Assembly (NCBI RefSeq): GCF_021032705.1
Contig: NZ_JAHVXI010000003.1
Span: forward strand, 186,001 to 250,000
DNA length: 64,000 nt
DNA from: Psychroserpens luteolus
Lineage (GTDB): Bacteria; Bacteroidota; Bacteroidia; Flavobacteriales; Flavobacteriaceae
Direction of reading: 5' to 3'
Shown here: positions 53,974-62,084 of the stretch, in pieces
Numbering within the stretch: the stretch's first letter is position 1
Layout: each line of letters starts with the position of its first letter
Translations under genes and position numbers: made by a program
Notes under the pieces: model-generated
What the model was told of the DNA's origin: nothing
Database searches by the model: none
Seen by the model: the letters and a program-made list of their open reading frames with translations, nothing else

Positions 53974-54978
53974 TTAACTAAAAATCCTGACCAACAATTC
54001 TTTTAATAAATCGCCTTGAGGTACAGCGTTAGAATTTACGCCTTTCCCTTTGACATCAAACTCTCGTAAGGTAGCCACCACGTGACTTACTTTTCGCATA
54101 GGAAAATGACGTGCGGCAGAGACATACTCATTAACAAAATAAGGATTGATCTTTAATGCCGAAGCTACATTTCTTGGGTTTTTGTCATGCAAACCATGGA
54201 AATGTAAAAGTTGGGAAAAGAAATTAAATAATAAAGACACCGTAACAACCATTGGATTATCCTTTGGGTTATCGGCAAAATAATTGATAATCTTAAAGGC
54301 CTTCACAGTATCGCGCTCGCCAATAGCTTTCCGTAATTCAAAATTATTATAGTCTTTACTTATTCCAATGTTCTCCTCAATATGCTCTGGTGAGATTTGA
54401 GTCCCTTCAGGAAGAACAATCTTTAACTTTTCTAACTCATTATTAATCTTGCTAAGGTCTGTTCCTAAAAACTCTACAAGCATTTGCGATGCTTTAGGTG
54501 AAATTGTATACTTCTGTCCAGATAGGACACGTCGAATCCAATCTGATACCTGATTTTCATATAGCTTTTTACTTTCAAAAACAACACCTGATTTTTTAAT
54601 GGTTTTGTACAAAGCCTTTCGCTTATCTATCTTCTTGTACTTATAATTTATGACCAAAACCGTTGTAGGTTGCGGATTTTCAGCATAATTAGATAGTTTT
54701 TCAATAGTACGAGATAAATCTTGCGCTTCTTTAACAATAACCACTTGACGCTCTGCCATCATTGGGTAGCGCTTGGCGTTACCTATAATATCATCTACAG
54801 ACACATCACGACCATACAATACCATCTGATTAAAGCCTTTTTCTTCTTCGGCAAGAATATTATTTTCAATATATTCTGAAATAGCATCAATATAATAAGG
54901 CTCCTCTCCCATTAAAAAGTAAATGGGTTTGATGTTACCTTTTTTAATATCTGTAACTATTTGCTTTACGTCATCCAA
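53974..54978 (-). CDS. holA: DNA polymerase III delta subunit
   Basis: 334 residues, the usual delta length. PIYFLMGEEPYYIDAISEYI opens the AAA+-like first domain, MAERQVVIVKEAQDL and ISKDYNNFELRKAIGERD are delta signatures, and the helical C-terminal domain is intact. Delta opens the sliding clamp within the clamp loader. Core gene; start at ATG 54978. Confidence 0.9.
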   Translation of the reverse strand: MDDVKQIVTDIKKGNIKPIYFLMGEEPYYIDAISEYIENNILAEEEKGFNQMVLYGRDVSVDDIIGNAKRYPMMAERQVVIVKEAQDLSRTIEKLSNYAENPQPTTVLVINYKYKKIDKRKALYKTIKKSGVVFESKKLYENQVSDWIRRVLSGQKYTISPKASQMLVEFLGTDLSKINNELEKLKIVLPEGTQISPEHIEENIGISKDYNNFELRKAIGERDTVKAFKIINYFADNPKDNPMVVTVSLLFNFFSQLLHFHGLHDKNPRNVASALKINPYFVNEYVSAARHFPMRKVSHVVATLREFDVKGKGVNSNAVPQGDLLKELLVRIFS

Positions 54979-55082
54979 ACTGTGAAAATTTCAAATATTA
55001 ATTCCAAATTCCAAAAAAACTAAATGGGCTTTGGTTTTCGATTATAGTAGAGTAACTTTGAGGAAAATCTCTATACGTCTTG

Positions 55083-55526
55083 ATGCAAGAACTCAATTTT
55101 CCGAAGTTTTCATTCCGTTTCAAAAATAACGAAAATAAAGTTTCTATTTTCGATGAGATTCGTAAAAAATTTATTGTTTTACAACCCGAAGAATGGGTAC
55201 GTCAGCACTGCGTTCAGTACCTAATTCAACATAAAAACTACCCCAAATCTTTAATCAATGTTGAAAAGGAACTCAAGGTAAACGGATTAGCAAAGCGCTA
55301 TGACATCGTTGTCTTTAATTCTGATGGTAGTATCCACCTCATCGTCGAGTGCAAGTCTTATAAAGTCAAGATTGACCAATCAACTTTTGATCAAATTGCT
55401 CGCTATAATTTAGCTTTAAATGCAAGCTATTTAATGGTCACTAACGGAATTAATCATTATTATTGTGTAATGGATATTGAGAATGAGCGTTATGATTTCT
55501 TGAAAGATATTCCAGCATACAAATGA
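55083..55526 (+). CDS. Type I restriction R N-terminal-like (PD-(D/E)XK) domain protein
   Basis: 147 residues from ATG 55083. KRYDIVVFN and IHLIVECKSYK give the D...ExK nuclease pattern of the HsdR N-terminal fold. It stands alone, without HsdM or HsdS nearby, as flavobacterial stand-alone copies do; it may be a small nuclease or a nucleotide-binding protein. Overlaps the GT2 start by 4 nt (ATGA). Confidence 0.75.
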   Translation: MQELNFPKFSFRFKNNENKVSIFDEIRKKFIVLQPEEWVRQHCVQYLIQHKNYPKSLINVEKELKVNGLAKRYDIVVFNSDGSIHLIVECKSYKVKIDQSTFDQIARYNLALNASYLMVTNGINHYYCVMDIENERYDFLKDIPAYK

Positions 55527-56503
55527 AAATAGCCGTTGTCATATTAAATTGGAATGGAAAGCAATTGCTAGAGCAGTTTTTGCCATCGGTCGTGCAGCAC
55601 TCTGAAAATGCAGCAATATATGTAGCCGATAATGCATCTACTGATGATTCGATACAATTTTTAAAGCAACAATTTCCTAATGTAAATATCATCCAAAATT
55701 CAACTAATGGTGGTTATGCTAAAGGGTATAATGAGGCACTAAAATATGTTAATGAAGATATTTTTTGTTTGCTGAACAGCGATATTGAAGTTACTCCTAA
55801 CTGGCTGACTCCTATTATTACAGAATTTGAACGTCATCCGAAAACCGCTATCATCCAACCTAAAATTTTGGATTACAAAAAGAAGACACACTTTGAGTAT
55901 GCTGGTGCAGCAGGAGGTTTTATCGATAAATATGGTTATGCGTATTGTAGAGGTCGTATTTTTGATACAATTGAAGAAGATCATGACCAGTATAATGACA
56001 CGACATCTATTTTTTGGGCTTCAGGTGCTTGTCTTTTTATAAGGCAATCTACTTTTAAAGCGCTTAATGGTTTTGATGAAACGTATTTTGCACATTTCGA
56101 AGAAATCGATTTATGTTGGCGTGCATACAACGCTGGTTATGTTGCTAAATATATCGGCACCTCAACAGTTTTTCATATTGGTGGTGCAACACTCAACGCT
56201 GTTAATCCAAAGAAAACTTACCTTAATTTCAGGAACAGCTTGTTTACCATTACAAAAAACGTAGATGGTTCTCTTTTCTTCATTATATTCATGAGGTTGC
56301 TATTAGATGGGATTGCAGGACTTAAATTTTTATTTGGTCATAAATGGGCACACTTCATGGCTGTTTTAAAGGCACATTTCAGCTTTTACAGACACTTACC
56401 AAGACTCCTAAAACAGCGCAAACAACTTCCGAAGAAAAAAAACTACTACAAAACAACGTCGATTGTATGGTCATACTTTGTTAAAAAGAGATTAACTTTC
56501 TAA
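55523..56503 (+). CDS. Family 2 glycosyltransferase
   Basis: 326 residues. VVILNWNGKQLLEQFLPSV opens the GT-A fold, YVADNASTDDS and CLLNSDIEVTPNWL carry the D-x-D-like sites, GACLFIRQSTFKALNGFDE and HFEEIDLCWRAYNAGY are the GT2 rhamnosyltransferase-like acceptor-side motifs. It adds a sugar to a cell-surface polysaccharide; two helices near the C-terminus (FFIIFMRLLLDGIAGL) may touch the membrane. Confidence 0.88.
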   Translation: MKIAVVILNWNGKQLLEQFLPSVVQHSENAAIYVADNASTDDSIQFLKQQFPNVNIIQNSTNGGYAKGYNEALKYVNEDIFCLLNSDIEVTPNWLTPIITEFERHPKTAIIQPKILDYKKKTHFEYAGAAGGFIDKYGYAYCRGRIFDTIEEDHDQYNDTTSIFWASGACLFIRQSTFKALNGFDETYFAHFEEIDLCWRAYNAGYVAKYIGTSTVFHIGGATLNAVNPKKTYLNFRNSLFTITKNVDGSLFFIIFMRLLLDGIAGLKFLFGHKWAHFMAVLKAHFSFYRHLPRLLKQRKQLPKKKNYYKTTSIVWSYFVKKRLTF

Positions 56504-56562
56504 TTGTTCATAAAAGTGTTAAAAGTTTAGTTAAAGAGCACCAAAGGGTATTTTCTTTTGTA

Positions 56563-56570
56563 TAATTTTG
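56563..56570 (+). promoter_or_regulatory. Probable -7 element of the OmpA-family gene
   Basis: TAATTTTG matches TAnnTTTG 36 nt before the ATG. A clear TTG is not found at -33. Confidence 0.4.
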
Positions 56571-56605
56571 ATACGTTAAATAACAACTAATTATTAAACT
56601 TTATT

Positions 56606-57463
56606 ATGAAAAAATTAATGCTATTAAGTGTTGCTGGGATGTTCATTTTGACTTCATGTGTGTCTAAGAAAGAATATATGGCACTAGAAGAAAAGCAAAA
56701 AGAAACTCAGGACTTATTAAATACTGCAACCGTAAAGTTAAACAGCTGTTTATCTGATAAAGCCGCAGCATTGGCTCGTGTAGATGCCATGAAAGAACAG
56801 CTAGCCGATTTACGTAAAGCAAATCAGGATTTGATAGATACTAAAGGAAACTTAACAACTTTAACTCAAAAAGGTGCAGAAAACCTAGAAAAATCTCTAG
56901 AGAGTTTAAAAGAAAAAGATCTTAAAATATCACGTTTACAAGATGCGTTAACTAAAAAGGACAGTGTGACATTAGCTATTGTAACTAGTTTGAAAAAAGC
57001 GGTTGGCATCAACGATCCAGATATAGAAGTTAATGTTGAGAAAGGTGTTGTATTTATTTCTATTGCCGACAAATTATTATTTAAAAGTGGTAGTTATAAT
57101 GTAACAACTAAAGCCAAAGATGTCTTAGCTAAAGTGGCTAAAGTCATTCAAAGTAAGCCAGATTTTGAAGCAATGATCGAAGGTCATACAGATAGTCGCA
57201 CTTACAGTAAAGGTGTGTTAGTAGACAACTGGGATTTGAGTGTAAAGCGTTCAACATCTATTATTCGTGTGCTACAAGAATTAGGCGTAAATCCTAGTCA
57301 GTTAATTGCTGCAGGACGTAGTAGTTATGTGCCTTTAGCTGAAAATGACACTGCCGAAAACAGAGCTAAAAACAGACGTACACGTGTTGTTGTATTACCA
57401 AAAATTGATCAATTCTATGAAATGATTGAAGAGGAAATGAAAAACTTATCTGCTGAAGAGTAA
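56606..57463 (+). CDS. OmpA-family lipoprotein
   Basis: 285 residues: lipobox TSCVS, coiled-coil region (LEEKQKETQDLL to about 125), then an OmpA peptidoglycan-binding domain (MIEGHTDSRTYS, NWDLSVKRSTSIIRVL, GRSSYVPLAEND, NRRTRVVVLP). It tethers the outer membrane to peptidoglycan. Ends with EEEMKNLSAEE. A strong terminator follows. Confidence 0.9.
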   Translation: MKKLMLLSVAGMFILTSCVSKKEYMALEEKQKETQDLLNTATVKLNSCLSDKAAALARVDAMKEQLADLRKANQDLIDTKGNLTTLTQKGAENLEKSLESLKEKDLKISRLQDALTKKDSVTLAIVTSLKKAVGINDPDIEVNVEKGVVFISIADKLLFKSGSYNVTTKAKDVLAKVAKVIQSKPDFEAMIEGHTDSRTYSKGVLVDNWDLSVKRSTSIIRVLQELGVNPSQLIAAGRSSYVPLAENDTAENRAKNRRTRVVVLPKIDQFYEMIEEEMKNLSAEE

Positions 57464-57489
57464 TTCACAGATTATCATAAATTTAATAA

Positions 57490-57517
57490 AGCTCAATCGA
57501 AAGATTGGGCTTTTTTT
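57490..57517 (+). terminator. Intrinsic terminator
   Basis: AGCTCAATC, GAAA tetraloop, GATTGGGCT, then seven T. Positioned 27 nt after the OmpA-family gene. Confidence 0.9.
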
Positions 57518-57535
57518 CTGATACATTGGACTAAC

Positions 57536-58156
57536 TTAAAAAATCTCTAAACTTCCTTTGCCTTCTCTTATAATTAAAGGCTCATCTTGAGACAGGTCAA
57601 TAACAGTCGAAGCCTCATTACCACCATAACCACCATCAATAACAATATCAACCAAATTGTCCCATTTCTCAAGAATCAACTCTGGATCTGTAGTGTATTC
57701 GATGACGTAATCCTCATCACGAATAGAGGTGGATATAATAGGATTACCCAATTGCCTAACAATCTCCAAAGCGATATTATTGTCTGGGACACGAATACCT
57801 ACTGTCTTTTTCTTCTTAAACGGATTTGGTAAGCTTTTAGATCCAGGCAAAATAAACGTATAAGGACCAGGAAGTGCACGTTTGAGAATTTTAAACGTTG
57901 TGGTATCTATTTGCTTTACATAATCGCTCAGATTACTCAAATCTTCACAAATAAAGGAAAAGTTTGACTTCTCAAGCTTCACCCCTTTTATTCTAGCAAT
58001 TTTCTCAAGAGCTTTAATATTAGTAATATCACAACCTAAACCATAAACGGTGTCTGTTGGGTAAATAATTAACCCGCCTCGCTTAAGTACATCTATAACT
58101 TTCATAATCTCCTTAGGGTTAGGATTATCTTCATAAATTCTTACTAATTCAGCCAT
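57536..58156 (-). CDS. L-threonylcarbamoyladenylate synthase-type protein (Sua5/YciO/YrdC)
   Basis: 206 residues. KRGGLIIYPTDTVYGLGCDI is the YrdC N-terminal signature, ALPGPYTFILPGSK and TVGIRVPDN and the C-terminal PIISTSIR are conserved. TsaC-type enzymes make the threonylcarbamoyl-AMP used for the t6A modification of tRNA; YciO relatives have an uncertain role and share these motifs, so the exact subfamily is not decided. Confidence 0.85.
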   Translation of the reverse strand: MAELVRIYEDNPNPKEIMKVIDVLKRGGLIIYPTDTVYGLGCDITNIKALEKIARIKGVKLEKSNFSFICEDLSNLSDYVKQIDTTTFKILKRALPGPYTFILPGSKSLPNPFKKKKTVGIRVPDNNIALEIVRQLGNPIISTSIRDEDYVIEYTTDPELILEKWDNLVDIVIDGGYGGNEASTVIDLSQDEPLIIREGKGSLEIF

Positions 58157-58203
58157 AATATGTATCTTACAAATGCGTTTACAAAGTAATTAAATATTTC
58201 ATC

Positions 58204-59067
58204 ATGAAGACTATTAAATATACTTTCCTATTCATTTTTGTATCCTTAAGTCTTATTTCTTGTTCAGAGGACGATAATTCTTCAAATGAACAAATTGATA
58301 CGCCTTTAGCGTTTCGTCAAGAATTAAATGTATCCTACGGAACTGATAGTGATCAGGTTTTCGATCTGTATTTGCCTGCGAATAGAACTATTAATACGAA
58401 AGTAATGATTTTAGTTCATGGTGGCGGATGGACTTCAGGAGATAAAGCAGATATGAATCCGCTCAAAGATTTAATGCTCCAAGACCTGCCAAATATTGCT
58501 ATTGTAAATATCAATTACCGATTGGCAGATGAAAACAATCCTCCATACCCAATGCAAATTGAAGATATCACAACTATTGTCAATCTACTAAAAACCAATC
58601 AAAATGATTATGTGATTTCAAATGATATCGGATTTCTAGGAACTAGTGCTGGCGCTCACCTATCAATGCTTTGGAGCTATGCGTTTGATACTGAAAATGA
58701 TGTCAAAATGGTCGCTAGTATCGTTGGACCAACAAACTTTACAGATCCAGCATACTTAAACAATCAAAACCCAGTGCTACAAGAGCTTATTGATACCTTC
58801 GGAATTGACACTTCAATTAATTTCCTTGAAGAGGTAAGTCCGTATCACCAAGTGACAGCTTCAGCGCCTCCAACTACTTTATTTTATGGTGGCCAAGATC
58901 CACTCATCCCAACGAGTCAAGGTGTTGATATGGAAGCTCGATTAACAAGCTTAGGTGTGACACATCAGTTTACATTATATCCAGATGCTGGCCATGGTTG
59001 GGTTGGGTTAGAGTTATTGGATACATGGACAAAACTCAAAGCATTTACACAAACACATTTAGACTAA
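58204..59067 (+). CDS. Alpha/beta-hydrolase lipoprotein (BD-FAE/esterase type)
   Basis: 287 residues. Lipobox LISC. VHGGGWTSGDKAD (oxyanion), FLGTSAGAHLSML (nucleophile Ser about 142), YGGQDPLIPTSQG (Asp about 241) and PDAGHGWVG (His about 265) give a complete triad. It is an esterase of the HSL/BD-FAE kind, probably on the cell envelope; substrate unknown. Confidence 0.85.
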   Translation: MKTIKYTFLFIFVSLSLISCSEDDNSSNEQIDTPLAFRQELNVSYGTDSDQVFDLYLPANRTINTKVMILVHGGGWTSGDKADMNPLKDLMLQDLPNIAIVNINYRLADENNPPYPMQIEDITTIVNLLKTNQNDYVISNDIGFLGTSAGAHLSMLWSYAFDTENDVKMVASIVGPTNFTDPAYLNNQNPVLQELIDTFGIDTSINFLEEVSPYHQVTASAPPTTLFYGGQDPLIPTSQGVDMEARLTSLGVTHQFTLYPDAGHGWVGLELLDTWTKLKAFTQTHLD

Positions 59068-59106
59068 ATCCATGTAACAATTCAAAAAAAAACTCGTCTA
59101 TATAGT

Positions 59107-60066
59107 ATGCGGAATGTACTTGTTCTCATATTGACTTTTTCTCTTTCTTTTCAATCCTTTGCAAAAGAAAAGCCTAAGGTGATTACATTTCCTAGAGCTG
59201 AAATTTTAAGTGAGCATACCACACGAATTCCATTTAAACTTATTGATAACCTTATTGTGATCGAAGCCGAACTTCTCGACCGAAAAGGTAATTTTATAAT
59301 AGACACAGGATCTGAAACATTAATCCTCAATAAAGTTCATTTTAAAACACGACAGCCATTTTATAGTAAGGATAAAAAAACATCAGGAGTTATAGATATA
59401 ATTGATAACCCTTTAGAAAAACGACTCCGTGAATTTATAATAAAAGATTTAATTGTTGAAGATAAAAACTCCGATGTTATTGATTTGTCTCATATTGAAA
59501 GCAGTAAAAAAATACATCTACTAGGTATCATAGGTTTTGATATTTTGAAAGATTATGAGGTATTTATTGACATGTATCTTAATCAGATTACCTTATCTCG
59601 GGTAGATTCGAAAGGAAAAAAACTAGACGATAGGAAATATCTAGAAACCATTATAGATACTATCAATTTCAAATTAAAAAAGCATACCATTGTACTAGAA
59701 ACCTATGTGAATGATCAAAAATTAAAATTTGGATTAGATACTGGAGCAGAATACAATCAACTCAATAAAAGAATTAGTAAAAAAGTTTTAAAATACTTCT
59801 ACCCTTCTAAACGCTTAATGCTAGTTGGTGCGAGCGGTAAGAAAATTGAAGTTTTGGCAGGAAAGTTGTATCGTGTTAAACTGTCTGATAAGATTTTCTT
59901 TGCGCCTATGGAAACGATGTTGACTAACCTTAATCAAATGAATGAAGCTTTCGGCACCTCATTAGATGGTGTTCTAGGTTATGAGTTTTTTAGGCAGCAA
60001 CGTACCATCATCAATTATAAAAAAGAAAAGCTTTACTTTGTACAGTTCCCTATAAACAAACAGTGA
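59107..60066 (+). CDS. Secreted retropepsin-like aspartyl protease
   Basis: 319 residues with a signal peptide (LVLILTFSLSFQSFAKEK). Two aspartyl motifs, FIIDTGSETLIL (Asp about 79) and FGLDTGAEYNQL (about 213), lie in one chain, so it makes a single-chain two-lobe enzyme. ILGIIGFDILKDYEVFIDM and LDGVLGYEFFRQQRTIINY are the matching flap-distal ends. Its stop overlaps the next start (GTGA). Confidence 0.8.
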   Translation: MRNVLVLILTFSLSFQSFAKEKPKVITFPRAEILSEHTTRIPFKLIDNLIVIEAELLDRKGNFIIDTGSETLILNKVHFKTRQPFYSKDKKTSGVIDIIDNPLEKRLREFIIKDLIVEDKNSDVIDLSHIESSKKIHLLGIIGFDILKDYEVFIDMYLNQITLSRVDSKGKKLDDRKYLETIIDTINFKLKKHTIVLETYVNDQKLKFGLDTGAEYNQLNKRISKKVLKYFYPSKRLMLVGASGKKIEVLAGKLYRVKLSDKIFFAPMETMLTNLNQMNEAFGTSLDGVLGYEFFRQQRTIINYKKEKLYFVQFPINKQ

Positions 60067-61037
60067 AAACAATAATACGACATATCATTCTTCTAGCAGT
60101 AGTACTAGTATCATATCTGTCTTTTGCCCAAAAAGAAGATAAAGGCTATCGCTTTGATGGTAATTATGTTGTATTTACCTTTAATAAACATGATTATGAG
60201 AAATTTTCAAAAGATGACTCTAAACTAAAAATTAAGTTTGAAGATTTAACAATAGATAATGTGGTAGTTGCAGGAGAGTTCAATAACTGGTCGAAGTATG
60301 ACTGGAAAATGCAAAAAGTCAACGAAACCACTTATGAACTTAGAAAACACATCAATGACTTTAAAGATGAATTTACCTGGGAATTTAAATTTATAGTTAA
60401 CAATCAGTATTGGGCAGAACCGTCAGAGTTTGATGCAAACATAGAATTAGCTCAAAAAAAAGGCACGCATCTAAATGTATACAACCTCAAAATGTCTACA
60501 CAAGCTGCTATTCCAGATGATAATGGAAACGTTAGGTTTAGACTACGAGGTTATGAAGACGCTAAAAAGGTTATTGTAGCTGGTTCTTTTAACAGATGGA
60601 ATGAGCGTGACTTTAAAATGTATAAAATTGAAAACGGTTGGGAGCTTAAGTTAGACATTAAACCTGGTGAGTATGAATATCGCTTTATTATTGACGGTCA
60701 TCATTGGATAGAAGATCCTTCAAACCCTTCCAAAGTTGAAAATGAATTTGGTGAATATAACTCTCTTATAAATGTTGGTAAATATGTGACATTTCTACTA
60801 AAAGGCTACGATAATGCTGAACGTGTGATTTTAGCTGGTTCTTTTAACGATTGGAATGAAAGTGCTATTTTGATGGAGAGAACAGAAAGTGGGTATTGGA
60901 AATACAGATTGCCATTACCAGCTGGTAAACACTACTACAAATTTATTATTGATGGTGAATGGATTTTAGATCCAGATAATCCAGTAAAAGAATATGATGG
61001 TAAAGGTCATATCAATTCTGTATTTATGGTAAAATAA
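60063..61037 (+). CDS. Secreted protein with three tandem glycogen-binding-like (CBM48/AMPK-type) domains
   Basis: 324 residues from GTG 60063. Signal peptide (ILLAVVLVSYLSFAQKE). Three repeats of the same ~90-residue module: VVVAGEFNNWSKYDWKM (about 70), VIVAGSFNRWNERDFKM (about 176), VILAGSFNDWNESAILM (about 258), each followed by YEYRFIIDG(H/E)W-type strands. Such domains bind glucans or proteins; no enzyme is attached. Coupled to the protease gene. Confidence 0.85.
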   Translation: MKTIIRHIILLAVVLVSYLSFAQKEDKGYRFDGNYVVFTFNKHDYEKFSKDDSKLKIKFEDLTIDNVVVAGEFNNWSKYDWKMQKVNETTYELRKHINDFKDEFTWEFKFIVNNQYWAEPSEFDANIELAQKKGTHLNVYNLKMSTQAAIPDDNGNVRFRLRGYEDAKKVIVAGSFNRWNERDFKMYKIENGWELKLDIKPGEYEYRFIIDGHHWIEDPSNPSKVENEFGEYNSLINVGKYVTFLLKGYDNAERVILAGSFNDWNESAILMERTESGYWKYRLPLPAGKHYYKFIIDGEWILDPDNPVKEYDGKGHINSVFMVK

Positions 61038-62075
61038 TTAATCTTTATCTATTTCAGATCGACTAAACGTAAGTGGCTTTACGATTTCATTTAATGAATT
61101 AACAACCCCATACTTTCCTTTTTTACTTACGATAAAATGATCCAGTTTTTCAAAAGTTTCATCAAACTCTATGGTATCGTACTCCATTGGTAATAAAAGC
61201 TTTCCAGTAATATTAACTACACCTTGTTTCCTACCTTGTATAACAACAAACTTGTCAGGAAAAGTTGCATTTTCAAGATAGGGCTTACAATAAATTATTT
61301 TGTCATAAATATGTGGCACTAGAATTTCTTCATTATAATCTATAATACCCATTTTGCCGTTAATGGTAGTCCCAAAATAATCCTTTTCATAATCTAACTT
61401 CATCGTTCCTACATAATCATAACCTCTAAATTCGAAAATACCTATATCGTCATACTTGGGTTGAATAATCACTTTATTAGTCACCATACCAACCTTATCA
61501 TTATTATAAAGTAAATAAGACAATGTATCTTTATGACGTTCGGAAAGCGCATCAAACAATTCGAGGATATAATCATATCGCAATGGCACAATCGTTTCGT
61601 ATTTACAATTCATTATGCCGCGTTTTCCATTATAAATAACATCAAATCTTAGGTAGTCTTTTTCTTTGTAGACATCATTCATACGATTTGAAAGCGCCAA
61701 TCCACTATACGGATTTGCTTTTTTCATTTTATACTTCTTATTAAACGTATAGCTTTCCCAGACACCATTTCGTTTTATCGAGTAACTCTTAATATTTGGC
61801 GCATTAAATTGAACTAATACCGAATCTATATCGTACGGAATGATTAGTTTATTCTTATTGGTATTTTTTAATGCCCATTTCCCATCTTTGCTTATAAAAT
61901 GAAAGCCTTCATCTTTAAATCCCCAAATGTCACTACTATACACTGGAATTTTCAACGAATCGCCAAAAAGTTTATTCTCGTCCATTCTAGCTTCAAGTGA
62001 TTTTTTGGTAAATGGTTGCGCGTAGGCAAGACTATTTCCCAATACGAGTAATACTAAAAGATATTTTAAATTCAT
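61038..62075 (-). CDS. Secreted WG-repeat protein
   Basis: 345 residues. Signal peptide (LLVLLVLGNSLAYAQP). Repeats of ~40-50 residues with G-K-(W/Y/M)-G-(V/I/L) cores: DGKWALKNTN, NGKRGIMNCK, NGKMGIIDYN, GRKQGVVNIT, KGKYGVVNSL, the WG-repeat propeller-like unit. It is envelope-located; function unknown. It ends on the base after the convergent 61037 stop. Confidence 0.8.
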   Translation of the reverse strand: MNLKYLLVLLVLGNSLAYAQPFTKKSLEARMDENKLFGDSLKIPVYSSDIWGFKDEGFHFISKDGKWALKNTNKNKLIIPYDIDSVLVQFNAPNIKSYSIKRNGVWESYTFNKKYKMKKANPYSGLALSNRMNDVYKEKDYLRFDVIYNGKRGIMNCKYETIVPLRYDYILELFDALSERHKDTLSYLLYNNDKVGMVTNKVIIQPKYDDIGIFEFRGYDYVGTMKLDYEKDYFGTTINGKMGIIDYNEEILVPHIYDKIIYCKPYLENATFPDKFVVIQGRKQGVVNITGKLLLPMEYDTIEFDETFEKLDHFIVSKKGKYGVVNSLNEIVKPLTFSRSEIDKD

Positions 62076-62084
62076 GTGATTTTT

